A model generated the notes under the pieces. The model did not search any database, was not told the DNA's origin, and saw only the letters and a list, made by a program, of their open reading frames with translations. A DNA stretch of 64,000 nt from Scalesia atractyloides (lineage: Eukaryota > Streptophyta > Magnoliopsida > Asterales > Asteraceae): NCBI GenBank assembly GCA_947069175.1, contig CAMTDV010000023.1, positions 86,893,563-86,957,562 of the forward strand. The letters run 5' to 3'. Both the position numbers and the translations under genes were made by a program. Below, one piece after another: positions 44,519-55,315 of this stretch (positions are counted from its first letter, which is position 1; the number at the start of each line of letters is the position of its first letter).

Positions 44519-45249
44519 TGTTTTGGTCAAAAATTACCGAAGCAATTAAGTGATCAAATTTAGTTTGTGAGGTAGTGTGTTATAGAGATTTGCAAAAATG
44601 TTTTAAGTTGATTAATAAAGAAAACAGTTTCAGGATAAACTATATTAACTATCAAGTAATGAACAATAAAAGTAAGAATTGACACAGGGTGTACGAGAAA
44701 AGCCCTTGATCTATCTAGATCACAGGCACAAAACCTCGAGAGCTGACAAACGCCAGTTGTCTTTGTTCTTCTTATTAATTGAAATATCATGATACAACTT
44801 CGGGATGGTGTAAGGATCAGCTCTAACTGTTACAATGATTGTAAAATGTGAAATGTGAGTGTTTGATTGTGCAAGTAACGAGTGACCAATGAGAGTACGC
44901 GATTATGTGTGTTTTTCTAGTGATCCGGCACCCCCTTATATAGTTTTTAAACTCTAACTAAATATCCTATAATTCCGGGATACGGAGAATATGCCCTTGT
45001 GACCTTTGTAGACCTATTCCTCTGCTATCAATGTCCACCTTCTAACCACCTTCAGTGAGTTTTCGGGTAGACTTGGTCTTTGTTACCGTTCGTCCCTTGC
45101 ATCTGAAGCATACAAGCAAACCATTAGTAACGACCGAGATACTTTCGTAGGATGTTACCAATATCCTGGTTAGATATCCTAGTCATAGATTAGAAATATA
45201 TACTTAGGATATATTATAATAATATAGGTCCAAAATTCCACCCATAACA
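44519..45249 (-). repeat. 5' LTR of Retand element
   Basis: 731 bp, TGTTATGGGTGG to GACCAAAACA on the minus strand, next to the PBS and the TSD. Confidence 0.9.
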
Positions 45250-45254
45250 TGTTT
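45250..45254. repeat. Target-site duplication, right (Retand)
   Basis: TGTTT, identical to 34922-34926. Confidence 0.8.
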
Positions 45255-47159
45255 CTACGCTGGTTTACGATGTTTGAACGTAATTTTTTCTTGTTAATGA
45301 GTGAGGTGAAATTAACATCTAATTCTTTAGGAGGGAGTGAAATTTAAAGCGATTGATTGCAATACTTACAATTTATATTTGTTTTTCGCATTTAGTATAA
45401 TACTAATAAAAGGTTCAAGTTAATGCTACACGGCTTTCTAGAATTCAAGTTAACGTCACATGACATTAAAATTGAATATAGTAATATTATATTGTATTAT
45501 ATTATATTAATATATAATTTATTAATCTATATACAACAACAAATAAATACATTTATTATATAATATTAATATATCCAATTTATTAATTTATACGTAACAA
45601 TAGATAAATACATAACACATAAAAATATTTATTTATTAATCTTATATTATTGTATTTATTTTTATTTTCATATGATAGATAAAATTTTTATTTTTTAAAT
45701 TATTGCGGATCAAACCAAATGAGGTTATATACTCATAGACCTAGATTCTCTAATCTAACACAATAATTTATTTGCGAATAACTACACGTATGTATCTCTT
45801 AATTTAGAAATATTATTATTTTAATAATAATATATTAAATTAATATCCAGTTTTTATTATTAATATATCACATGTGGTGTCCGATACAAAAAAAATACCT
45901 TTATTGCGAATATAACTCTATATTCCACGAATTTTATACCGCCACGTCGATAAACCTATAAAAACGAATATTCTATATGGTTAATTTAAACTACATTTTA
46001 TATACTTTAAATTATTTTTTAATTTATTTTGTAATTTAATATAAACAATGATTACGTTAATTTTAATTATTGTAGAAGATATTTAGATAGCTTCTTAATA
46101 TTGATCAGTGATATAAATTAATGCAATGAGTTTTATTTGGATTAAAAAACAATATATTAAATAAGTAAACAGACAAAAATGCCCTCATTTAAATGACTTT
46201 TTAATAAAGTTAATGAGCTCAATGAAAATGACAAATAAATGCAAACCTTAGGAAGAGATGAGAAATTGTTTATTTGTAATTATTATACTATTATAATTTT
46301 AAATTATTATTATCTAAGTCACTAGGTTACATGGTCTCGTGTGTTACACGGATTTACATAAAATATTTTGGTTATTTAACTCGTGTATTCATAGGGTTTA
46401 ACCTAGTTATATATATAATAAATGAGAAATGAGAAAAGCTTTTTCATAGCTATTTTTTCTATTTCTTTTTCTTTTTTGCTTTTTTTATTTTATTTTTTTC
46501 TTTTGTATATCTCAATTGTATAACTTTAGTATTGGTTTTATACCCTCTTAATTTTTTTTAAAATTTTGTAAAATGTCATTTTTAACTCTTTTATGCTTTA
46601 CCAGTTAATTTTTATATACGTAGGTTAAATATAATACGTTTTTGTGTTTATTTTATGTACGTGTTCGACTCATCTACATTTGACATAAAGTTTGTTTAGA
46701 CTAGAGTCCACTCAAATATAATGTTTTTACTAAGCGACATAAATACAAGTTAGTTTACGTTTTGACATCGCCGCAACGCGTGGTATTTAACTTTAAAATA
46801 ATATTTTCTTACGTGCTTATCTTTATGTTTAGACGTAAGTTTTTCTCGACAATGAGTAGGTCAAATATAATACGTTTTCGTGCTTGTTTTAAGTGGGATT
46901 TCAGTTGTTCTACCATTTGTGGAAATTATGTTCGAAAATGAGTCGGGTCAAATATTTGGTGTTATATATTCGAGTTAGTTTAATTTTCACCGCCGTCGTA
47001 ATACATTGATTATAAAAATACTTGTTAATAATATGTTTGAAAATTCGTGACATAAATCTTGCGTGTGGTTAACGGAACAAACACATGTTTTCTGTCATGA
47101 CAAAAAGTGTAAAGCTGTAACTTATAATAATAATAATAATAATATATAATATATAAGTA
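45255..47159. other. AT-rich intergenic DNA, old repeats
   Basis: No gene found in any frame. Short phrases such as AGGTTAAATATAATACGTTTT recur at 46620, 46700 and 46860, indicating an old internally repeated element of unknown class. Confidence 0.5.
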
Positions 47160-47873
47160 GAGATAGGATCAACCAAAGTTTGTTTTGCCTAAATAGTATA
47201 AGAATCAATCTTGATCATTTATTATTAAAATAAAAGTGTAAAAAAAGTGTGGTGTAAAAGTATTTTTGAAATGATTCATTTGTTGACTTTCTTTTCACAT
47301 ATATGCAAACCACATGTATATTTCTTGCTACTTTTTTAGGATAAAAAGGAATTTGTATCTTTTTTAAATCAATTTGAAAATATAGAAAAATATGGTGTAA
47401 AACTATATTTAGAATAAACTATTTGTTCATTTTTCTCTCTAACATTAAAGACACACATATATTTTTCCTATTTTTTAAATGTTTATAACTTTTTAATACA
47501 ACATATTTTTTTATAAATTGCACCATAAAATGAAGTATTTTTATTTTTCATTTGAGCATTATATTGCTATATAAAATATGAGAACTAACAACCCTAAAAA
47601 AATTGTCTTAGATATCTGTGTTATATAATATTTGTATGCTGATTTTTTTGTACTATATTTTTGTGTTAGATTTTTATGCTGTTTTTTTTTACCAGATTTT
47701 TATGCTAAACTTTTTTATAAAATCTTTTGTATTGTATTTTGAGAAAACAAGAGGATGAGAGTTTGTATTTTAAGAAAAAAAACTCTTTCATCCAACCTGT
47801 AAAGAGTGTGACATATCATCTCCACAATCCATCTTAAGCAAGTTAGTCAAATCCACTTTTTAGTAGATTATTC
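47160..47873. mobile_element. Non-autonomous TIR element (family X, copy 1)
   Basis: The left end GGATCAACCAAAGTTTGTTT, followed by GCCTAAATAG, is mirrored near 47835-47872 (AATCTACTAAAAAGTGGATT when reversed). The interior shares TTGACTTTCTTTTCACAT, ATTTTTTAAATGTTTATAAC and a run of TTTTTGTACTAGATTTTT-like units with 52845-53620. It contains no gene. TSD unclear. Confidence 0.55.
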
Positions 47874-49460
47874 AAGTATATAATTATAAATATTTATCAT
47901 ACATATTTTGAATAAAGTTTTTTTTAAATGTAATGGAACACAATATTTTAGTACAAATTTTTGGCTTCTATGACACTTAGTAAGATTATTTTAAATGTAA
48001 TAAGCCTTATTTTAAAAATATAATGCGGGTTCTTTTATTTACGAAGTGTTTAGCGATTTAAAACCTTAAAATGAGTCCTATTACTTTCTTTAGCAGCATG
48101 AGATCATAACCCAATTTTTCACGGCATCTAATTATATAATTAAAATGTTACATAATTAATACATAACCTTTGTATTATTTCACTCAGATATTTTGTTTGG
48201 GTATCCTTTGTTCAAATAGTAGAGTTGAATTCGTCAATAATTACGTCTTTGGTATTGGATGCAGTAAAAGTCTATGTCGAATGAAAAAAATCAACTCTTT
48301 CTGTCTTATTGAGGAATGGAAAGAGAGGAAAAGAATAGGTCTATGGTCTCTTTAATTCAAAGTCCAAAATATTTATATGCCTTAGTACAATACATTCAAT
48401 TTACAATTTACAATGTGAGTATATAGACATTAAAGATTCAAACTCTGTACCAAAAAAAAAGTTTTGAAGTCTAAATTTACCTACATAGGTACCGGCGTAG
48501 ATAGCTATGAATGTACATAGTCACGTACAAACGTATTCATCTACGTAGTTGTATGCCTTGCCAACTATTCTTAGCATGCCCGTCTAAATGCATACTTCAC
48601 ACATCAATCTTTATACACATATTTATGGCTTGTAGCCTATTCATATGAATGGATGTACTAAAGGTGTTACTGATTAAGTGGTTCAGAGTTCTAGTTGCAT
48701 GACGGACATTGATGATATAAGAGTAAGTTTAGAGAGGGTGTAAATTAATTTTTCCTAGAAAAGTGTATTTACATTTACACACCCACATACATAATTACAT
48801 GCACACATGTTGATAACAATATTAGTTGTAGTTCTTTCACAATTTGGTCTTCTTTTTACTAAGAGCAATCCATTTCAAGTGAGTCTCACTAGTTGATCTT
48901 TAACTATATAAATCACTATTTGTGAACTTTCACCATCTATCAATCTACTTCTTGAATTTACCTTTGTAATTTTTCCTTTTAACTGTCATATTAAAAGATC
49001 ATAATCAACCAAATCTATCATATGTCTAGTTTGTAACTTCGATCTGGTTAGTAAACGTTCTAGATTGAAACTTCGCAAAATCATTAAAAGTTACTGCATG
49101 CATCTCATTTTTCTTGAACAGAATCTGATCTGAATAAATGAACTTCATATGTTTGTTACCCTTTGGTCATTATTTCTTACTTATTGGAACAACAATTCAA
49201 GCTTGTAGCCATAAAGTCATTATGGTCTAAAACCCAAATATAAACTTGAAATTTTCTTGTAGAGAGTTTACCTTAGCCCTCAAATTCAAATTTCCGATAT
49301 TTTCTATTTAAAAAGAACACCACGTTTTAATTGATACATGAATTAAAGTGGCCCTATTGATTTCTCCTATATTGTTGCTCCAAGTTTTTCTTCTCCTAAC
49401 ATTTTCCACCATCACTATCTAATAAACCTTATCTTTCTCTCTGTTAAGATTTTCGGAGGT
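47874..49460. other. AT-rich intergenic DNA
   Basis: No gene, RNA or clear repeat was seen. The open frame at 48170-48355 has no motif. Confidence 0.5.
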
Positions 49461-49541
49461 TTTCCTTTTGGGAAAATCACCAATTTGTACGACCAAACAC
49501 AAAAGCCAAAATGAACATTGAAAGTGTCTAATCCTCGGGTT

Positions 49542-49557
49542 ACATGTGCTTGGTTTT
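49542..49557. repeat. SINE target duplication, left
   Basis: ACATGTGCTTGGTTTT; matched by ACATATGCCCGGTTTT at 49787-49802 (3 mismatches). Confidence 0.6.
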
Positions 49558-49786
49558 TTTTGTGAGGCACTGGTTGGCATTGATAGGAGACACAAGGAAA
49601 CCTAGGTTCGATCGTTGAGTCAAACAGGTTTTACCGGTAATTTCATCGTCGTGCCTACGGGCAGGTGGGTTACCGTGTTTTCCCCGGAAGTGGTGGTGGA
49701 CTACTCGAAGTACTCCGTTTGTCCAGTGAGTACCCCGAGAATGCTCGGGATTAATCTGTTGACCATTAAAAAAAATAAAAAAAAAA
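49558..49786 (+). mobile_element. tRNA-derived SINE with A-rich tail
   Basis: About 229 bp, visibly GC-richer than its surroundings. A box-A-like TGGTTGGCATTGATAGG (49571-49587) is followed by a B box GGTTCGATCGT (49605-49615), the spacing of a Pol III tRNA promoter. The body ends in an A-rich tail (49767-49786), and imperfect 16-bp duplications flank it. The two overlapping open frames here are by-products of base composition. Confidence 0.75.
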
Positions 49787-50060
49787 ACATATGCCCGGTT
49801 TTCAGTCAAGTCCCTAGGATTAGACTCTACATCCATCTCCCACAAACATATCAAAATACTATTGGATGATAACTTGAGTAGTTGTAACGTCTAAGTTTAG
49901 ACGTTACATATGCTTGGTTTTCAATGTAATCCCTAGGATTAGGTGTTACATCCATCTCCCACACCTATCAAAATACTATTGGTTGATAATGAAAATTTGT
50001 GATAGTTGTAACGTCTTACATTTGTCTGCAATGTTTGGTTTTCAGTGAAGTCTCTAGGAT
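49787..50060. repeat. Tandem repeat, about 119-bp period
   Basis: Units begin at 49787, 49906 and about 50018, each with TTGGTTTTCAGTGAAGTC/CCTAGGATTA, CATCCATCTCCCACA and ATCAAAATACTATTGG. The third is partial. An earlier partial unit lies left of the SINE. Confidence 0.7.
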
Positions 50061-50280
50061 TAAACACCTTTGATGTTTATTTTAACTTTTGTGTTTGGTC
50101 AATGTACAAATTAGTGATTTTGCCTTTCCGTTTGCTTATATTTTAATAGAGAATCCCATTGGTTTTACTATATCTGTTCATCAATTTTGTGTATAACTCA
50201 ACGCCCGCTATAATATCTACATCTCATAGTTTTCTTAGATTCATATTATACTGATCTTCAACTACTCATGATCATTGTGT

Positions 50281-50485
50281 TAGGGATGAGTATTTGGTAT
50301 TTGGTATTTGGTATCGGTACCGGTAGCGAATTTCCGTACCGGAATTTTTCGGTACCGATTCAGTACCTACTTTTTAGTGTTTTCGGTACCGGTATTTTAC
50401 CAAAATACAACACAAATACCGATATTGTACCGGTGCCCATATTTGATGAATTTTGATATTGATACCAGTACCAAGCTCATCCCTA
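50281..50485. mobile_element. hAT-like MITE with GGTACCGGTA palindromes
   Basis: 205 bp bounded by TAGGGATGAG (50281) and CTCATCCCTA (50485), a perfect 10-bp TIR of the TAGGGxTGAG hAT type. The interior has several GGTACCGGTA/CGGTACCGA words. No TSD could be confirmed. Confidence 0.6.
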
Positions 50486-51150
50486 CTAATTTTGTAAGAC
50501 ATATAGGCAATGATTTATTTGAAGTGCCTATGTTATCCTACACTAACCTTTTACGTTGTCAATTTAAACACTCAGACCTGTCCATCTAGTCTTCTTCTTG
50601 CACTTATAGCAACACGTGTATAAATTTATCATGGTTTATATTACTTGATCAACGATATGGACTCAAAGCAATAAGTTCCATCTTAACTACATACATGATT
50701 CATATGCTTCAAATTGTATTCAACAATAGTTCTTATAACTTTGTGGTCATAGAAAAATTTTAAAGTAGGTTAAAGTAAAACATTCCACACACACAAGTCC
50801 CAATATGAATCTCTAGATTGAACGTGTCATAATGTTAATCTAGTCCTAATGATTGTCTGCACCTGTTAAATCAAGGAAATGCAACTTTCCACCAAAATAC
50901 CCATTATAGACCGGTATCTCATATATGAGATACGTACAAAGATAATATAATTTCAAAATGCTCAGTATGAAGTAGATCTATGAAGTTATTTTTAAAAAGC
51001 TGACCTTATACAATATATACTCTTTAGTAAATATTTATCTATTTAATGCAACCCAGTGCAACTCGTCGCCTGTTTATATTTGTTAATTAAAATAGTTTTT
51101 ACCCGGCGTGCGTTGCTGCGTTGTTTTTGTACGTATAATTCTTGCATCTT
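50486..51150. other. Intergenic DNA, no gene seen
   Basis: AT-rich; no frame, RNA or repeat could be supported. Confidence 0.5.
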
Positions 51151-51300
51151 CCATTATTGATTTTGGTTAATTACGGTACATCCTAACTTTATTAAACTTT
51201 GAACAACATAAATAAATATATTTTTTTGCATTTCAATTATCGATTTTGGTTCATCACAGTACATCCAAACATTATTAAAGTTTAGACAGTGTAATAAAGC
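51148..51300. repeat. Two-copy tandem repeat
   Basis: CATCTTCCATTATTGATTTT (51144) and CATTTCAATTATCGATTTT (51229) both lead into GGTTxATCACxGTACATCC, ATTATTAAA and AATAAA. Period about 85 bp. Confidence 0.55.
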
Positions 51301-51439
51301 AATGGAAAAAAAGACTTATAAAATCTTGAGGGCTATATAGTAAGTTTTAAGATTTAAGAGTTGTAAGTAAATTATTTAAGCCAAGGGTTAAAATTAGACA
51401 CTTCAAATTTACAAAAAAAAATAGAATAAACAATTAACT

Positions 51440-51515
51440 TGCTTCATCCGGGATTCGAACCAGCGTACGCATGTTTAACATCTTCAATCTTTTCTAGCAC
51501 GCCACTTTCATTTTT
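51440..51515 (-). other. tRNA-like sequence (degenerate)
   Basis: The minus strand has GTGGCGTGCTAGAAAAG (weak box A/D-arm) and TGGTTCGAATCCCGGATG (perfect B box, T-arm-like). Stems do not close into a full cloverleaf. It may be a tRNA-derived SINE head or a tRNA pseudogene. Confidence 0.4.
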
Positions 51516-51566
51516 GTGTTACACTATGTTGCCAGCATACATACATACATACATACATATATATAC

Positions 51567-51980
51567 AGGGGGCTTATTTTAAGAACACTAAATATTACAG
51601 CATTGTGAGAACGAATGAAAAAACTAATCAAAACCATTTTTTAGTACAAACCTCATTGTAATTAAAATATAACATATAAAAAAGAATTTAAAACAACAAA
51701 TAACACATTTCTTCATTCAAAATCACTTTTATTAGATTTTTTACAAATTTGTAAATATAACAATTTTACACATGTGTAAATGACAAACTTACGCATGTAT
51801 AAATTTTCTTTGTTTACGAATTCATGTAAATTTAAATGTGAAACTTAAAAAGCATTGTATTCGAATAATAATGATAAGTGTAAAAAAAATTTGAATATAA
51901 ATTGTGTTTCTACTAAGTTTTCATGGTTTTTTTTATTCGTTCTCACAATATGTTAAAAATTCCATGTTACATAGGGTTTC
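51567..51980. mobile_element. MITE with TIR around TTGTGAGAACGAAT
   Basis: Left: GGGGGCTTATTTTAAGAACA then CATTGTGAGAACGAAT. Right, reversed: CCCTATGTAACATGGAATTT then ATATTGTGAGAACGAAT. About 410 bp, no gene. A CATA microsatellite (51536-51560) borders it on the left. Confidence 0.6.
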
Positions 51981-52021
51981 TTGAGTTTTTTTTTACTTTA
52001 CTGAATTTTCTTCCTATACTT

Positions 52022-52062
52022 CACATATATATATATATATATTATATATATATATATATATA
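52022..52062. repeat. (TA)n microsatellite
   Basis: Nearly pure TA run immediately left of the foldback MITE. Confidence 0.8.
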
Positions 52063-52063
52063 C

Positions 52064-52280
52064 CTATAAAAATAATACCAATGAGTGAGAATAGCATATG
52101 TTTACAATTGGTGGAGAAGGGCGGTGGATGTCACGTGGCATCTACTAAGGTTATTTTTTTTGTTTTCAAGAGTTTTGAAACAAAAAAAAATAACCTTAGT
52201 AGATGCCACGTGACATCCATCGCCCTTCTCCACCAATTGTAAACATGTGCTATTCTCACTCATTGGTATTATTTTTATAG
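52064..52280. mobile_element. Foldback MITE, near-perfect 100-bp inverted arms
   Basis: From CTATAAAAATAATACC (52064) to GGTATTATTTTTATAG (52280), two arms of about 100 bp match with only a few differences around a loop of about 10 bp (about 52170-52182). Both arms contain a G-box/ABRE-like CACGTGGC (or GCCACGTG). It sits at the edge of a (TA)n run, compatible with TA-targeting MITEs. No ORF. Confidence 0.8.
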
Positions 52281-52844
52281 ATAATATTAATCTCGTAACT
52301 ATGATAAAAGATAGTTATGCATACGTCAAAAAATGCTTATATAGAATACAATAGATGATAATTAGTGTAAGAAATAACGACTAAAATAAAGGTATTACAG
52401 TGTCTTTGTTTTCCAAATAGTAATAGCAAATAATATTTAAACCTAGAATAGCATTTATAATGGATAAGACTTTTTATCATTTAGTTTTGGATTTAGATTT
52501 AGGATTTAGTTTTTAGTTTTTAGCATGTAGTTTAGGTGTGATGGGTGGTTTAGGTTTTTGGGGAGTACAGGTTAGGTTTTTTTTTTTCTATTTTTTTTTT
52601 TTTTGAGGGAGGGGAGGAGGTTAGGGTTCTTTTTGGAGGTTATCAGTAGGATATAGTTTTTTAGTTGGGAGTGAGGGGTTTAGGTTTTTGGATTGAGGAG
52701 GAGTGAGGGTGGGTTTTTAGGTTTTTGGGTGCTGGTGGGTTGGGTTTAATTTTTGTTATGTTCAAATTGTTTCTCGTGATAAGGTTGGTTCTTGCATGAA
52801 CCATACGTTATATATATATATATGTATATATATATTTGATTAGT
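52281..52844. other. Intergenic; TTTAGG-rich and T-rich stretch
   Basis: 52480-52760 is strongly G/T-biased with repeated TTTAGGTTTTTGG-like words. It is degenerate, not a telomere array. No gene. Confidence 0.5.
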
Positions 52845-53620
52845 GGGGAAAAATCAAATAAAAAGTTTATGTTGTCTAATTAGGATGTGAACAAATCTTA
52901 ACCTTCTATCTTTTAAATCAACTGTTTAGAAGAAATATAGGGAAAAGAATAATGGAAGGGTATCTTTAGAAATCCAATTTATTGACTTTCTTTTTTCACA
53001 TGTAAGACACATACATATTTCATTCTTATTTTTTAAATATTTATAACTTTTTTATATAACATTATTTTTTCATAAAACTTTCACTATAAAATCGAACGCC
53101 TTTTTATCTTTAAGTTGAGTATGCTTTATAAATATGACAACTAAAAAAACTCACAAAAATGTGTTGTATTTTTATATTGTATAACATTTTTAGTGCTGGA
53201 TTTTTTACTACATTTTTGTGCTTAATTTTTTTTGTCTTAAATTTTTTTTAACTAGAATTTTTTATGCTGCATTTTTTGTACTAGATTTTTTGTGTTGATT
53301 TCTTTTCTGTTATGTTTTTTGTACTACATTTTTTTGTGCTAGATTTTTTGTGTGCTAGATTTTTTGTACTTGATTTTTTTGTTGTATTTTTTAGAAAATA
53401 AAAGAGGTGACACATATCATTTTCACACTCCTAATTATAATACAATACTTTCCTACTTTTATAAGACTCCAATTATAAACCAAAATACATTTCCTTCTTA
53501 CTTATAAAACTTCTAATTATAAGTCAAACATTTCCTTCTTACTTATAAGGAGAAGCACATGTCATCGTCACGATCCTTTTAGGCTACTTAGGCAAAATCT
53601 ACTTTTTAGTGGATCATTCC
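52845..53620. mobile_element. Non-autonomous TIR element (family X, copy 2)
   Basis: The left end GGGGAAAAATCAAATAAAAA, followed by GTTTATGTTGTCTAATTAGG, is mirrored at the right (GGAATGATCCACTAAAAAGT reversed, then TTTTGCCTAAGTAG). Shares its interior with 47160-47873, with a longer array of TGTGCTAGATTTTTT-like units (53200-53390). Confidence 0.6.
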
Positions 53621-55041
53621 ACTCTGATTGGTTGAATGAAGTTTTTTTTATAGTTTTCATCGTATAAGTTTTCAATGTACATATAAAATTCACCTTTTAT
53701 ATAAACCATTTCAAAAAAAGATTACATATTTTTAAATAACACAAGGTAGCAATAATTCGATTCAAAATATAAGTCTAAGTTTCAAAAGCACATTGACAAA
53801 AACGAAAGCGAACGTGCATTCGGAAGGTGTTAGGTTGTTGACGTGGCTTGATCTTTATCCGCGGTCTTAACTTTGTAGTTACCTATCATACGATCTCATT
53901 CAAACAATCAGCAATCAAACATTTCAACGAAAATGTTAAACACAAGAAAAGAGAACATTTTTTTTCTAAACAAAGTGCCCCCGCGTGTCGCGTAGGGCAA
54001 TCCAATGCCCTCGTGTGGCATGGGGGAGTAAAACTTTGGCTTTTCTTGACTGAACTCCTTCGCGCATCGTGGAGGAGCAAGGTCTCTCCCACACGTGGCA
54101 TGAGGGAGTCACTTTTCCAGAAACTTTCAAGAGAGTTGGTATTTTTTCACTTAACCAATGTTTTTGCCATTTTCACCAAATTTCGCACCCAATTCAATCC
54201 TAACCCATTTTTTTTACTGAAAACTTTTTCCTTACTTTCTTAACCTATAACCAATACCTGGGCAAGATTCTTCAAGTTCTCACTTTATTTAATCGGTTTC
54301 ATGTTTATTACCCAACCAACCCGTAAATAGGTGTTTTCGAATAGCAACTTATACCTCATATTTCTTGTCATAACTTTGCTCATTCTGCCCCAACCACTAC
54401 CTTGATTCTAGTTAGGTACCTTGAGCAAAACCTTAAAATTCCTAGGTTATCTTTCCATTTGGCTTTTTTATCCAAAACGAATAGTTAAGAGATTTTCAGT
54501 GTTTTAACACAAATCTTCCATACTTATTATCATAGTTATTATTCTTTCCCAACCATAATTTAAAATCATGGTTGGTATCTTGAAACATTACCTCGGCTTC
54601 TACGACCCCACAGGTCGTTTATACGTTGGTCTTACATGGCCGTTATATAGTTTATGGCCTTTAAGACCACAAATGACCCATTTGGTTCGCCACTCGTCAT
54701 TTTCATCAACCACAAGTGACAACCACCCTTTTATCCATGACCACATTTATTCCCGTTTGGTAATACCTCTGCTTATGTGACCCCACCGATCATTTATACT
54801 TCGTTTTACATGCCATTGATATAGTTTTGTTTTAAAACACTTTTCTTTCATTTAATCTTAAAGGGATCCTTAAATCAATTTCCACTAGTGTATCATTTAG
54901 AATTTTCAACAACAATTTAGTATAATAATAAAGTAACAATATAGCTACGTACCTTAAAACTTTCCAACGAGCTTCATTTCTGGCTTGGCTTCCGGACGCC
55001 TTAATTGAGTGGCCTATAGATTTAACCCAAGTGATCATTAG
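53621..55041. repeat. Probable gypsy LTR debris
   Basis: No gene. Alternating CGTGTGGCATGGGGGAG/CACACGTGGCATGAGGGAG words (53975-54115) and a two-fold repeat (54571-54660 and 54755-54830, both with ACCTC-GCTT, GACCCCAC, TTTATAC and ATATAGTTT) suggest a decayed LTR. The 131-codon frame at 53848 overlaps these repeats and is not credible as a gene. The Tekay element interrupts it at 55042; the flank is ATTAG. Confidence 0.4.
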
Positions 55042-55232
55042 TGTAACATTTGTAAAAATCGGGTCTCCAAAACCCGCTCCGTTTTGTAATCTTGTACCAA
55101 GTTATAAAAGTTGCGTTAATTATTTATGATTATTTTGAGTTAAAACGATACATAATTAATAAATAAACTAAACTATAAAAATTATATTTGATAAAAAGTT
55201 AAAATAAAACAAATAAAAAAATATTTGAAGCT

Positions 55233-55315
55233 GCCGGGACTCGAACCCGGGTCAGCAGAGTCGCTACAACCAACTTAACAACCATTTCCTAAACCACTCC
55301 GCCACAATGTGTTTT
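55233..55315 (-). other. Antisense tRNA-Leu/Ser-like module in the LTR
   Basis: The minus strand reads TGGCGGAGTGGTTTAGG (box A/D-arm of class II tRNAs), later CCGGGTTCGAGTCCCGG, a perfect 5-bp T-stem with B box, then CAGC. Anticodon arm and acceptor stem are not convincing. The 3' LTR has the same module at 62757-62839 with one substitution. Confidence 0.6.

Larger units (their letters stand above)
34927..45249 (-). mobile_element. Full-length Ty3/gypsy Tat/Retand-type retrotransposon
   Basis: 10.3 kb with two LTRs, a perfect TSD (TGTTT), a lysine-tRNA PBS, gag, protease, RT, two RNase H domains, integrase, a 3' tandem repeat, an antisense ORF and a PPT. RT before integrase gives Ty3/gypsy; the second RNase H, the GATYQRLVN motif and the PWIYDMKA-PSTYHQC protease tail mark the Tat/Retand lineage. 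The LTRs differ by several percent plus indels by eye, so this is an older insertion than the Tekay element. All genes are interrupted. Confidence 0.92.
49470..50124. mobile_element. Non-autonomous MULE-like element with about 70-bp TIRs
   Basis: The left end GGGAAAATCACCAATTTGTA is mirrored at 50060-50124 (GGCAAAATCACTAATTTGTA reversed), with homology continuing through CCAAACACAAAAG and GTGT(T/C)TAATCC. Flanks TTTCCTTTT (49461-49469) and TTTCCGTTT (50125-50133) look like a 9-bp TSD with one mismatch, as for Mutator-like elements. The interior has three tandem about 119-bp units, the first interrupted by a SINE. Confidence 0.65.

Noticed and set aside
49540..49869. Two overlapping frames of 104 and 84 codons
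   Set aside because: They lie within the SINE and its tail; the sequence is explained by the tRNA-derived repeat.
50308..50589. 93-codon frame in the GGTACC-rich stretch
   Set aside because: It is a translation of a palindromic MITE with perfect TIRs.
52480..52760. Interstitial telomere repeat (TTTAGGG)
   Set aside because: TTTAGG words are irregular, with variable spacing and no continuous array.
53848..54243. 131-codon frame
   Set aside because: Covers repeated GC words of an LTR-like region; no motif, and neither strand looks coding.
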